A stretch of DNA of 45,066 nucleotides from CAZIHO01 sp964538875 (GCA_964538875.1 CAZIHO010000012.1:1-45066), one strand, 5' to 3'; shown: positions 10,028 to 18,594, counted from the stretch's first letter. Made by a program: numbers and translations. The notes: generated from the sequence alone by a model not told the origin.

Positions 10028-10717
10028 TCAGTCATCCCTAATTTGCCGCACCGGATCTATCCCCTTGTGGGGGATGAAGATGCCGCAACCTAGGTGTCGA
10101 TAGGGCCCCAAGCCCCGCTCCTGGAGACGCACCGCCTCGTCCGGAGGGAGCGCCGCCAACAATAGGCTACGCACCGCCAACGGCCCCTGGGGCGTGGACA
10201 GGGAGAGGGTTTTGCCGCACAGGGCCTTGCGCACCCGCACGCCAACGCCGTCCAGCTCCCGCACCGCCCAGGTCAGGAAGCGGTCCTCGTCCTGGTAGTC
10301 CTGAATCGCCACGTAGCGGGCGAACAGGGTCGGATCCTTGGCCAGGGGCTTGATCTTGGCGGCGCCCAGGGTCAGGGGATGCCCCGCCACGTCCAGGGTG
10401 GCGCCGGTCAGTTCCCGGCGCACTTCCTCCAGCCGATCCTTGGGAACCCGCAGGCAAAACTTGGTGCGCCGGGACAACAGCAGTTCCTGGCCATCGTCCT
10501 GGCTGGGCCGCTCCCACCCGTTCTGGGAACCTGCCACGTGAATACTGTGCACACCCAACTGACCGCTCTCCAGCCAGGGCAGGCGGCGACTGAGGGCCTG
10601 GTACAGGGCGTGGGCATGGTCCACCGGCAAGGACCGGCATTCAATGGTGAACAGCAAATCCAGTACCGAATCCGGGACCTGGAATTGGGAAAGGGGAGTC
10701 TCTTCCTGCCAATACAT
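10028..10717 (-). CDS. Solitary Cas6/Cmx6-like RAMP protein
   Basis: A 229-residue protein resembling the Cas6 variant called Cmx6 (MYXAN-type CRISPR-Cas). The N-terminal ferredoxin-like start holds CRSLPVDHAHALYQALSR (residues 27-44) with His34 and His36 as possible catalytic histidines. A mid-segment LSRRTKFCLRVPKDRLEE follows, and a Gly-rich loop GLGPYRHLGCG at 202-212 near the C-terminus is the RAMP signature. Cas6 proteins cut repeat RNA. No other cas gene or repeat array is visible within 10 kb on either side. It starts 6 bases after the helical-repeat gene, with GGAG before the ATG, and is followed by the DsrC-family gene. A non-CRISPR RNA-processing role is inferred from context only. 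Confidence 0.72.
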   Translation of the reverse strand: MYWQEETPLSQFQVPDSVLDLLFTIECRSLPVDHAHALYQALSRRLPWLESGQLGVHSIHVAGSQNGWERPSQDDGQELLLSRRTKFCLRVPKDRLEEVRRELTGATLDVAGHPLTLGAAKIKPLAKDPTLFARYVAIQDYQDEDRFLTWAVRELDGVGVRVRKALCGKTLSLSTPQGPLAVRSLLLAALPPDEAVRLQERGLGPYRHLGCGIFIPHKGIDPVRQIRDD

Positions 10718-10723
10718 CCGTGC

Positions 10724-11467
10724 CTACTCCGTTGCGTCGAACTCCACCGATCCGGCGGGTAATTCCGCCTGCAAGACGGCCCGGTCGAACCACCAATGCT
10801 CGCCCACCAGGGAATCCACCAAGACGCGCAAGCGCGCCATAAAGCGTTCCGGGGCATTCAACCCCAACCGTTCCAGCCAGAGATCCAGCGCCTGCTGGCT
10901 ATCGACGCCGCCGTGCCGATGGGCAATCCGGCTCAGGGTTTGGCTGGCGAAGAACATCAGGTCGTCCCGTTGGGACTCCTCGGCCCTCAGGTCGATCAAA
11001 AACAGGCAAACGGTGGCAGCCAAGGCAGCGGCATCACTAGCCGCTGGAACCGACTCGATCAACTGGTCCAGCAGCTCTAGGGTCAAATCCAAGTCGATGG
11101 GATAGGTGACGCCCAACCAGATCCCCTGCCCCAGAGCCACCTGGGACTGGGGTTGGTCGGCCAGGAACAGCACCGAGCAAACATCCGCCGCCGACTCGAA
11201 ATCCGCGGCGGTCATGAACACCTCGAAGGCGCGCCGCCCCACCGCCCAGGCTTCGGCGCCGCGACCCAATTCCACCAGGGTGCGGGCGATTTGCAATTCG
11301 AGATCGGCGCGAATCTTGATGTCGCCGACCCGGTCCGCGTCCCGCAATCGGTCTTGCAAGCTGAATAGGTGGCTCTCCAGAGTGGCGGACGAGGGTCCGC
11401 TGGGCTCGTAGGCCCCATCCAGGGAGGCCACCAGGGGAAATTGGGGAAAGGGTTGGGATGAGTTCAT
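10724..11467 (-). CDS. Unrecognised helical-repeat (TPR-like) protein
   Basis: A 247-residue, acidic, all-helical-looking protein that I do not assign to a named family. From about residue 33, helices such as LESHLFSLQDRLRDADRVGD, LQIARTLVELGRGAEAWAVG and RRAFEVFMTAADFESAADVC have the spacing and small-residue pattern of TPR-like repeats, suggesting a scaffold or adaptor. No signal peptide or membrane segment is present. It is tightly coupled to the Cas6-like gene (6-base gap), so the two products may work together. A GAGG motif precedes the ATG at 11467. The gene is surely real by composition; its function is unknown. Confidence 0.75.
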   Translation of the reverse strand: MNSSQPFPQFPLVASLDGAYEPSGPSSATLESHLFSLQDRLRDADRVGDIKIRADLELQIARTLVELGRGAEAWAVGRRAFEVFMTAADFESAADVCSVLFLADQPQSQVALGQGIWLGVTYPIDLDLTLELLDQLIESVPAASDAAALAATVCLFLIDLRAEESQRDDLMFFASQTLSRIAHRHGGVDSQQALDLWLERLGLNAPERFMARLRVLVDSLVGEHWWFDRAVLQAELPAGSVEFDATE

Positions 11468-11540
11468 GGCCCGGGTCCTCGGTGAAAACGCTGTCGCCGG
11501 TGGTGACGGTGGCTGGACAGGCCGGGCCTGCCCCGGCTGT

Positions 11541-11732
11541 CTAGCGAACCAGACCGCTGAAGCTGGCTTCCAGGCGGTCTTCCCAGTTGTTGGGGGTGTC
11601 AGGATAGGGGGGTTTCACGTCCATGCGGAAAAACCGTTCTCCTTGGCGAGCCACGTCCCGCACCAGCGGGATGAGGTCCTCAAACGACTCGATTTCCTGG
11701 TGCGCGATCAAAATGTCGCTGAGCATCAACAT
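11541..11732 (-). CDS. Small unrecognised protein, first gene of the Cas6-like/DsrC-like group
   Basis: A 63-residue protein starting MLMLSDILIAHQE and ending EDRLEASFSGLVR, with balanced, protein-like composition and predicted helices (IESFEDLIPLVRDVARQG). The frame remains open upstream to 11837, but that part is low-complexity Pro/Gly/Arg and unlikely to be coding. The start is placed at the first ATG after a G-rich GGGGGAC stretch; a second ATG at 11726 is equally possible. It lies 73 bases before the helical-repeat gene on the same strand. No family is recognised. Confidence 0.55.
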   Translation of the reverse strand: MLMLSDILIAHQEIESFEDLIPLVRDVARQGERFFRMDVKPPYPDTPNNWEDRLEASFSGLVR

Positions 11733-12062
11733 ATTAGGTCCCCCTACTGTCCATTCAGGAGGCGGCCGGCCCGGTCCATTCCGGGCTACTGCCGCCCCGG
11801 CTGGGCTAATATGTAGGACCAGCGACCGGGAATACAAGGCCGGCCACAGCCCCGCCGGGCCCTTACATCCGGCCCGCTCCTGCCCCCCTGCCGGTTCCAG
11901 CGGGTTGCGTTAATATTCCGCCCTGGCTCACTGCAAGGGCGAGGCTCCGGACCTGGAACGCCGGCCAACAATCTGTTCATTCGACTTCATTTTTGCGTCC
12001 TCTACCATGGACTCGGCCGTCCCGGTCCATTGACAGCCAATTTCTTTATTCAGGAACACTCA
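11733..12062. promoter_or_regulatory. Divergent intergenic region
   Basis: These 330 bases separate the minus-strand Cas6-like/DsrC-like group from the plus-strand tandem methyltransferase gene and should hold both promoters. A small hairpin (cccgg/ccggg, about 11770-11790) is visible. The last 60 bases are AT-richer and end with AGGA nine bases before the methyltransferase ATG. No specific operator was identified. Confidence 0.4.
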
Positions 12063-14192
12063 ATGGCAAATACACCAGTAACCACCAGGCTTTTGCTGCC
12101 TCGTTCCGCCCTGCGCGCCCTGCTCGGCCTGGCCTTGAGCATCGCCGCGAATCTGAGCACCGCAACCGAGGGGTCCATCAGCGATTGCATTTGCGTGGAT
12201 TCCAAGGCCTCCCTAGTCCACCTAGGCAGCATCGACTCCTTCGATACCACCGCCAAGGGTAAGGAAGCGGCCAAGGCGCTCATGGAAGCCATGGATGACA
12301 AGCATCCGGAAGCAGCCAAGAAAGCTTGCGATATTTACGAGGAAATCATCCCGACGGAAAACTTCGGCGGGGAGTACGTGGCCCTGCAATGGTTTTGCGA
12401 ATACTTCCAGGCGGACCAGGCGGGCCGCGAAGCCATGCTCACCGACCGGTACGTCAAGAGTTATTTTGATTTCCTGGCGAAAAACAATTTCGAGGACATC
12501 AAGGATTACATCGAGCGCAAGTACCATCTGAATAAGGAAAAGACCCTGGATAGTCCGTCCGCCCAGCGCAAGCAGCGCTTCTACGAGGACTTCATCCTAT
12601 TCAACAATCCACGCCGGGAACGTTGGGAAAAGAGCAGCAAGATCATGGAAGTCCTGGGCATGAAACCGGGTGATAAGGTGGCGGACATCGGCAGCGGCTC
12701 CGGCTATTTCACCTTTAAGTTTTCCGAGGTGGTGGGGGACGCCGGCCTGGTATATGCACTGGACAACAATAAGAGCCATGTGGACTACCTGACCGAAACG
12801 GCCAAAAAGCTGGGCATCCACAACGTCAAAGCCATGGATTCGCACTTGGACGGCTTTGAATTGGAACAGAAGGTGGACCATGTGTACCTCTGTTCCCTGT
12901 ATCACATTCTGTACGCTTACGTACGGGAGGAACACCGGGAGCCCTTCGTGGAGAGCATCAAGAAGGCTCTCAAGGACGATGGCCAATTGATCGTGGTGGA
13001 TAACGCCTTGGTGGACGACGCCACCCTGCCCTATCACGGCCCCTATATCGCCAAGGAACTCATCATCGCCCAGTTACGGCAATTCGGCTTCAAATTGCAG
13101 GCGGTCCATCAGATCATCCCGCAACGCTATGTGCTGACCTTCAAGCTCAGCGGTCAGGATCAAGCCGCCGACGCGGCCCCTAAAACCTGCGCCGAGAATT
13201 GCCTCTCGGTCACTTCCCGGGCCTCCCTGGTGAACATGGGTCTCGCCGAGGACCATCCCACCGACGCGGGCCGGGCCGCCGATGCGCTCATGCTGAAGGC
13301 CCTGGCCAGCAAGGCCGCCGAGGACCTCAAGGCGGCACGGGAAGCTTACCTGGCGCTCACCAAGAAGGAGAATTTCGGCAATGAATACAGTGCCCTCATC
13401 TGGTTCTGTGATTATTTGCTGACTCCCGAAGCCGAGCGGGGCAAGCTTACCGGCCCCTACATCGACGAATACCTGCATGTGTTCGCGGACGATGACTTCA
13501 GCGCCCTGCGGCGTTATTTGAAAGCCAAGCATGAGCTGCGCGACAAGCCGCCGGAAGAAATGACCGACAAGGAAGTGGCGGACAAAAAACTGGACGTCAC
13601 CCGGGATCAGATGCACTTCTGGATGGAACTCCTGGTGTATAACAATCCCTATCGGCCTGAGTGGGAGAAAACCACCCAGATCCTGGACGTGATGAAAATT
13701 GCCAAGGGGGAAACCCTGGTAGACGTGGGTAGCGGCCCCGGCTTCTACAGCGTCCGCTTCGCGGATCTGGTGGGCAAGGAAGGCAAGGTCATCGCCACCG
13801 ACACCAACAAGGAGCACCGGGAGTTTGTGGAGACCCTGGCCAAGAATCACGGGCTCAACGTGGAAACCGTGGTCGCCAAGCTGGACAACCTGAACGTGCC
13901 GGACAAGGTGGCGGACGTGATTTTCATGGGGTCCCTGTATGACGCCGTGTACGCTTACTCCATGGAAGTGGTCAAGGACCGGTTGATCAACAGCGTGCGG
14001 AATGCCTTGAAGCCCAATGGCCGGCTGGTCATCCTTAATTACGATCATGTGGACGCGCCGGAAATTCCCCACCACGGTCCCCATATCGACAAGCGTCTGA
14101 TCATTCAGCAGCTGCAACATTACGGCTTCAAGCTGGTCGAACAGAAGCAGATCATCCCCCAGGCCTACGTGCTGGTGTTTCAGGCTAAATGA
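12063..14192 (+). CDS. Apparently exported protein of two tandem SAM-methyltransferase units
   Basis: A 709-residue protein with an N-terminal hydrophobic signal-like segment (about residues 17-35), then two homologous units of about 345 residues. Each unit has a Cys-containing opening (CICVDSKASLVHLG / CLSVTSRASLVNMG), a helical part with ENFGGEYVALQWFCEY / ENFGNEYSALIWFCDY, and a class I methyltransferase fold. Motif I is ADIGSGSGYF (Asp208) and VDVGSGPGFY (Asp554). Each ends with HGPYIAKELII / HGPHIDKRLII and a QxIIPQxYVL strand. Both SAM-binding glycine motifs look intact. A methyltransferase behind a signal sequence is odd, because SAM is cytosolic. Substrate unknown. ATG 12063 has AGGA nine bases upstream. 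Confidence 0.82.
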   Translation: MANTPVTTRLLLPRSALRALLGLALSIAANLSTATEGSISDCICVDSKASLVHLGSIDSFDTTAKGKEAAKALMEAMDDKHPEAAKKACDIYEEIIPTENFGGEYVALQWFCEYFQADQAGREAMLTDRYVKSYFDFLAKNNFEDIKDYIERKYHLNKEKTLDSPSAQRKQRFYEDFILFNNPRRERWEKSSKIMEVLGMKPGDKVADIGSGSGYFTFKFSEVVGDAGLVYALDNNKSHVDYLTETAKKLGIHNVKAMDSHLDGFELEQKVDHVYLCSLYHILYAYVREEHREPFVESIKKALKDDGQLIVVDNALVDDATLPYHGPYIAKELIIAQLRQFGFKLQAVHQIIPQRYVLTFKLSGQDQAADAAPKTCAENCLSVTSRASLVNMGLAEDHPTDAGRAADALMLKALASKAAEDLKAAREAYLALTKKENFGNEYSALIWFCDYLLTPEAERGKLTGPYIDEYLHVFADDDFSALRRYLKAKHELRDKPPEEMTDKEVADKKLDVTRDQMHFWMELLVYNNPYRPEWEKTTQILDVMKIAKGETLVDVGSGPGFYSVRFADLVGKEGKVIATDTNKEHREFVETLAKNHGLNVETVVAKLDNLNVPDKVADVIFMGSLYDAVYAYSMEVVKDRLINSVRNALKPNGRLVILNYDHVDAPEIPHHGPHIDKRLIIQQLQHYGFKLVEQKQIIPQAYVLVFQAK

Positions 14193-14319
14193 CCAACCGG
14201 CGTCCGGGGACTAGAAGTTAGGCTCTTCACTTGAGGACAGGAACCGGTTCCGCGCTGAACGGAGCCGGACCCCGGCGGTTGGATTTCCGCGTAGCGGTTT
14301 TTGCAGGTACGAGGTTTTC

Positions 14320-15291
14320 ATGAATAACGAGCAATCCTCATCGCCCAACGTCTGGCTGCTAGGAGGCCTCCTAGCGGCCTCCTTGGCCGCCTTGGTCATG
14401 AGCTATCAGGCGCTGTCGGCGGCGCGCAAGAGCGAGGCGTCCGCCACCACCCTGGCGGACCTAGGAAAGAAGGTCGAGCAATTGACTAGCGACATCGAAA
14501 ACATGGGCAGAACCCTGTCCAGCGGCATGGCTTATGGACGGATGCCGCCGGGGATGCCGCCCATGGGTGACTCCACCCAAGTCGCCCCGCCGCGCCCGCC
14601 ATTCCCTGGTCCGGGCAGCACGGCGGGCGCCCCGCCGCCCATGCAACCTGGCAGCCGGGGACCCAGCACGCCGGGTCAACAGGGACGGGTGGAAGTCTCG
14701 CCCCAGATCGTGGCCGACCACAAAAAGGAGCTGATCGACCGTAACACCACGCTGCATCAGGTGGATAAGGACAAGTACGGCAACGAACTCATCTCCTATT
14801 ACAACGCCGCCCGCGCCAGCGGCGGACCCGCCGCCAACAACGCGGAAAGCGAGGCGGCCCTGTCCCAATTGCTGAATCAGTATCCGGAATCTAACGCCAC
14901 CGCCATGGCATTGGCGGAAAAGGCCATGCAGGCCGCGGGCCGCACCAACACCCTAGAGGTAGAGCAGTTATATTCCCAGCTGCAAAGCAATCCGAACGCG
15001 GCGTCGGTGGTGCTGGACTCCGGCGTGGAAGCGCTGCCGGCCATCCAAAGTTACCTGGCCCACCAGTACATCCAGCAGGGCCGCACCGACGAGGCGGAAG
15101 CCCTGCTGAGCGGGCTGGCGTCCAGCAGCACCAGCGGCCTCATCGCCGTACCCGGCCCCAAAGGAGACCCGGTATACCGGCCAGTCAGCGAAGTGATTCA
15201 GGTTATGCGTGGACAGATACCCAGCACCCAAACCAATACCAGCACGACCAACAGCAGCTCGACCTCAACCTCAACCACCACCACGAAGTAA
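14320..15291 (+). CDS. Membrane-anchored Pro/Thr-rich protein with helical repeats
   Basis: A 323-residue protein of no recognised family. One N-terminal transmembrane segment (about residues 12-29, WLLGGLLAASLAALVMSY) is followed by a short coiled-coil-like helix (LADLGKKVEQLTSDIENM). Next comes a Pro/Gly/Met-rich linker (about 72-120), a helical region with TPR-like spacing (about 165-265, LNQYPESNATAMALAEKAMQ, YLAHQYIQQGRTDEAEALL), and a Ser/Thr tail that is almost pure in its last 20 residues. Topology suggests an anchored periplasmic or extracytoplasmic scaffold. It lies between the tandem methyltransferase and the M1-like peptidase, same strand, but with 127- and 94-base gaps. Confidence 0.75.
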   Translation: MNNEQSSSPNVWLLGGLLAASLAALVMSYQALSAARKSEASATTLADLGKKVEQLTSDIENMGRTLSSGMAYGRMPPGMPPMGDSTQVAPPRPPFPGPGSTAGAPPPMQPGSRGPSTPGQQGRVEVSPQIVADHKKELIDRNTTLHQVDKDKYGNELISYYNAARASGGPAANNAESEAALSQLLNQYPESNATAMALAEKAMQAAGRTNTLEVEQLYSQLQSNPNAASVVLDSGVEALPAIQSYLAHQYIQQGRTDEAEALLSGLASSSTSGLIAVPGPKGDPVYRPVSEVIQVMRGQIPSTQTNTSTTNSSSTSTSTTTTK

Positions 15292-15385
15292 TCCGGGACG
15301 GAGCGGGGCTATCCCTTGGGACCGCCCCGCGATTGCCCGGCTCGGCCGGTGCCTTGCCACCCGGTTGCTCGGGAGTCTTGCCTCC

Positions 15386-17566
15386 ATGGGACGCCCTGGA
15401 CTCATTCTCGTGTTACTCGGATTGATGGGTGGCTGGACCGGCCCGTCCACCGCCCAGGCCGATAGCCGCGCCCACCACGCGCTCCAGGTCGCCCTGGACC
15501 CCGCTAGCCACCAGTTATCCGTCACCGACCAGATCACCTGGCCCAGCCTGGCCGGAGCGGCGCCCAACCGCTTCGTTCTCAACGCCCGGCTCCGCATCAA
15601 CCAAGCGAGTCCGCCGGTGGAGGAAATCCCCCTCGGTGGCACCCTGGATCCCGGCGCCGCCACCCAGACGCCCCTCAAACGCTACCGGGTGCTGGGGGAT
15701 GCCGCCACCCTGACCCTGAGCTATTCGGGTCCCCTGCACTTCCCGCTTTCGGACCCCAAGGATCAATACACCCGGGGTTTCCGGGACAGCGCCGGCCTGA
15801 TTGGTGCCGAGGGCCTATTTCTAGCCGGGGAAAGTTTCTGGTATCCCCGCTTCGGCGAAGAGTGGGTCAGTTTCAGCCTCAACGCCCAGGTCCCGGACGG
15901 CTGGCATCTCATTAGCCAGGGCCAGGGCACCTCCAGGGACGGGGCCGGCGTCGCCCACTGGGATTCGCCACTAGCCATGGATGAAATCCATCTGGTGGGC
16001 GGACCCCTGCGCCGCTTCCAGGCCAGCGCCGGCCCGGTGGAGACCCTGGTCTATCTGCGCGATGAGGACCCGGCGCTGGCCAATCAGTACCTGACTGCCA
16101 CCGCCCAGTACCTGGACCTGTACCGGAACCTGATCGGACCCTATCCCTACCCCAAGTTCGCCCTGGTGGAAAACTTCTGGGAAACGGGCTATGGCATGCC
16201 CAGCTTCACCCTGCTGGGTTCCCAGGTGATCCGCTTTCCCTTCATCCTGACGTCTTCCTACCCCCACGAGATCCTGCACAACTGGTTGGGCAACTGGGTG
16301 TGGGTAGACCCCGACTCAGGTAATTGGTGCGAGGGCTTGACCGCCTACCTGGCAGACCATCTGCTCCAGGAGCAGCGGGGCGCCGGCGCCGATTATCGCC
16401 GTGCTGCGTTGCAGAAATACCGGGACTATGTGCGCAAGGGCCGGGATTTCCCCCTAGCCGAGTTCCGGGGCCGCTTCAGCGCCGCCAGCGAGGCGGTGGG
16501 CTATGGCAAGGCGTTGATGGGTTTCCACATGACGCGGCGGGCCATCGGCGACGACGCTTTTCGCGCCACCCTGCGACGCTTTGCCCAAGAATTCCAGGGC
16601 CGCCGCGCCGGGTTCCGGGACTTCCAGCGTACCGCCGAGGCCCAATCCGGCCAGTCCCTGGGCTGGATCTTTGACGATCTCATCCAGCGGGCCGGCGCCC
16701 CAGTCCTGGAGCTGAGCAGCGGACCGGACCGGGTCCAGCGTCAGGGAGATCGCTTCCTGCTGGAAGGGGTGGTCCGCCAGACCCAGCCAGGCCCGCCCTT
16801 CATCCTGGACGTGCCCCTGGTAATCCAGACCGAGGACGGCACGGAAACCCACCTGCTGCGCCTGGATCAGGCCGAAAAGTCCTTTGTCATCAGCACCGGG
16901 GCTCCGCCCCTGGCCCTCGCTCTGGACCCCTATTTCGATCTGTTCCGGCGCCTGGATCCCCGGGAGACGCCAGCCTCGGTGGGCCAGATGTTCGGCCAAG
17001 CCCGCATCCTCGCCATCCTGCCCGCCGCCGCTCCGGCCACCGAGCTGGAGGCCTGGCGCGCCCTGTTCCAGGGCTGGCGCAGCGACAGCCACGCCATCGA
17101 GCTGCGGATGGATACCGCCCTGGACGAGCTGCCTACCGACCGGACCCTATGGATCGCCGGCGCCGCCAACCGCTTCGCCAAACCCTTCCTGGACAGCCTG
17201 CCCGGCGTCCAGGCCGGCGAGACGGCGGTCCAGATCGACGGCCAGCGGCTAGACCTCAAGGACCATAGTCTGGCGCTGGTGGCCCGCCCCCCCAACCATC
17301 CAGACCAAACGGTGGGCTTTCTGGCGGTGGGGCCGGCGGCGGCCTTCCCCGGCCTAGGGCGTAAGCTGCCCCACTACGGCAAATACTCCTACCTGGCATT
17401 CCAGGGTGAGGCGCCTAACAACCTCCTCAAGGGCCAGTGGCGGCAGTCAGATTCGCCGCTACAAGTCGACCTGCGGGTGGCAGACCAGCGCCTGGTTCAG
17501 CTCCCGGCCCTACCGCCGGAGCCCCGCCCAGCCCTGGCGGAATTGCCGCCCGCCAGGACCCCCTAG
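15386..17566 (+). CDS. M1-like zinc metallopeptidase, exported
   Basis: A 726-residue protein with an N-terminal signal peptide (MGRPGLILVLLGLMGG, ending near AQA) and an M1/gluzincin peptidase domain. The zinc site is HEILH (His294, Glu295, His298), with a third ligand in GNWCEGLTAYLAD (Glu316). That Glu is 17 residues after the second His, one fewer than in standard M1 enzymes. The exopeptidase GxMEN motif is replaced by ETGYGMPSFT, so classical aminopeptidase specificity is doubtful. The C-terminal 250 residues are beta-rich and unassigned. The start at 15386 is chosen because the signal peptide begins there; the open frame upstream to 15209 overlaps the preceding gene and is low-complexity. 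Its stop overlaps the convergent LysR stop. Confidence 0.83.
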   Translation: MGRPGLILVLLGLMGGWTGPSTAQADSRAHHALQVALDPASHQLSVTDQITWPSLAGAAPNRFVLNARLRINQASPPVEEIPLGGTLDPGAATQTPLKRYRVLGDAATLTLSYSGPLHFPLSDPKDQYTRGFRDSAGLIGAEGLFLAGESFWYPRFGEEWVSFSLNAQVPDGWHLISQGQGTSRDGAGVAHWDSPLAMDEIHLVGGPLRRFQASAGPVETLVYLRDEDPALANQYLTATAQYLDLYRNLIGPYPYPKFALVENFWETGYGMPSFTLLGSQVIRFPFILTSSYPHEILHNWLGNWVWVDPDSGNWCEGLTAYLADHLLQEQRGAGADYRRAALQKYRDYVRKGRDFPLAEFRGRFSAASEAVGYGKALMGFHMTRRAIGDDAFRATLRRFAQEFQGRRAGFRDFQRTAEAQSGQSLGWIFDDLIQRAGAPVLELSSGPDRVQRQGDRFLLEGVVRQTQPGPPFILDVPLVIQTEDGTETHLLRLDQAEKSFVISTGAPPLALALDPYFDLFRRLDPRETPASVGQMFGQARILAILPAAAPATELEAWRALFQGWRSDSHAIELRMDTALDELPTDRTLWIAGAANRFAKPFLDSLPGVQAGETAVQIDGQRLDLKDHSLALVARPPNHPDQTVGFLAVGPAAAFPGLGRKLPHYGKYSYLAFQGEAPNNLLKGQWRQSDSPLQVDLRVADQRLVQLPALPPEPRPALAELPPARTP

Positions 17567-18456
17567 GCCCCATCCGGCCGTGCCGCGCCGGCCTGGTCCC
17601 GGCAGGCCCACAACATACGCAGGGCGGCGTTGGACAGGGTGCGCCCGGCGTGGGTCACCACGCCCAAACGGCGCGCCAGGCGCAAATCTTCCACAGCCAG
17701 GGACACCAGTCCGCTGTCTAGCAAGGTGGCCGGCAGCAGCCCCCAGCCCAACCCGGTGACCACCAACATTTTCAGGGTTTCCAGGTAGTTGGTGGTCATG
17801 CCCACCTGTAAGGTCAGGCCCCGGGAACGCACCGCCTGCTCCAACAGGTCCCGGGTGTAGGTGCCCGGTCCCGGCAACACCGCAGGATAGGCCAGCAGTT
17901 GCCGCAAGCTCGGGTGTTCCACCTGGGCCAGGGGATGTTCCCGGCCCACCATCCACAGCAGGGGGTCGTCCCACAGGGGCGTTCGGTCTAGGCGGGGAAT
18001 GGATGCCGGCGGCAGGGTCACCACCGCCAGTTCCAGACCGCCCCGCTCCACCTCCCGGCAAGCAGCCTCGGAATCCATGAACTGGATGTCCAGGCGCACC
18101 TGAGGATAAGCCCTGCTAAAGGTCTTGAGCACCGGCGGCAAGCGATGCAAACCGATATGGTGACTGGTGCCCATGGCCAGGGTGCCGGCCACGTCGCCGG
18201 CCAGGTGGGTGACTGCGCGCCGCAGATCCGTCACCTCGTCCAACAGTCGGCGTGCCCGGGGCAGCAGGGCCTGACCCGACTCGGTAAGGCGCACCTGACG
18301 GCCGATGCGGTCGAACAGCCGCACCCCCAATTCTTCCTCCAGGGCGGCGATACGCTTGCTGATTGCGGGCTGGGTGAGGAACAGCCGCTCGCCGGCCTGG
18401 GAAAAAGAGCCCAGCTCGGCGGCGGCGGCGAAGATACGAAAGTCTTGGAGGTCCAT
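17563..18456 (-). CDS. LysR-type transcriptional regulator
   Basis: A 297-residue LysR regulator. The N-terminal winged helix-turn-helix reads FAAAAELGSFSQAGERLFLTQPAISKRIAALEEELGVRLFDR (in separate recognisable parts: SFSQAGERL, QPAISKRIAALE, LGVRLFDR). The C-terminal effector domain starts about residue 90 (GTLAMGTSHHIGLHRLPPVL) and resembles the CysB/CbbR-like periplasmic-binding fold. It is divergent from the truncated methyltransferase gene, 138 bases apart, which might be its target. A HTLAGD-type linker is present. Effector unknown; CbbR-like or CysB-like roles cannot be separated from sequence by eye. Confidence 0.92.
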   Translation of the reverse strand: MDLQDFRIFAAAAELGSFSQAGERLFLTQPAISKRIAALEEELGVRLFDRIGRQVRLTESGQALLPRARRLLDEVTDLRRAVTHLAGDVAGTLAMGTSHHIGLHRLPPVLKTFSRAYPQVRLDIQFMDSEAACREVERGGLELAVVTLPPASIPRLDRTPLWDDPLLWMVGREHPLAQVEHPSLRQLLAYPAVLPGPGTYTRDLLEQAVRSRGLTLQVGMTTNYLETLKMLVVTGLGWGLLPATLLDSGLVSLAVEDLRLARRLGVVTHAGRTLSNAALRMLWACRDQAGAARPDGA

Positions 18457-18594
18457 GGGCAGTGTGCAGCATTCCGTCCAAAAGCGGGTTGGGACGCAGT
18501 GCGGCGGCCCATGGCATTATTATGGACCGGGTGGATATCCGCACCGGACCGGCCAACCCCGGATCAACCCAGCCCCGATGAGGGGGTGGGATTC

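Noticed and set aside
9300..12062. CRISPR repeat array near the Cas6-like gene
   Set aside because: Read for regularly spaced identical 25-40-base repeats on both sides; none was found, only a single hairpin at 9503-9549.
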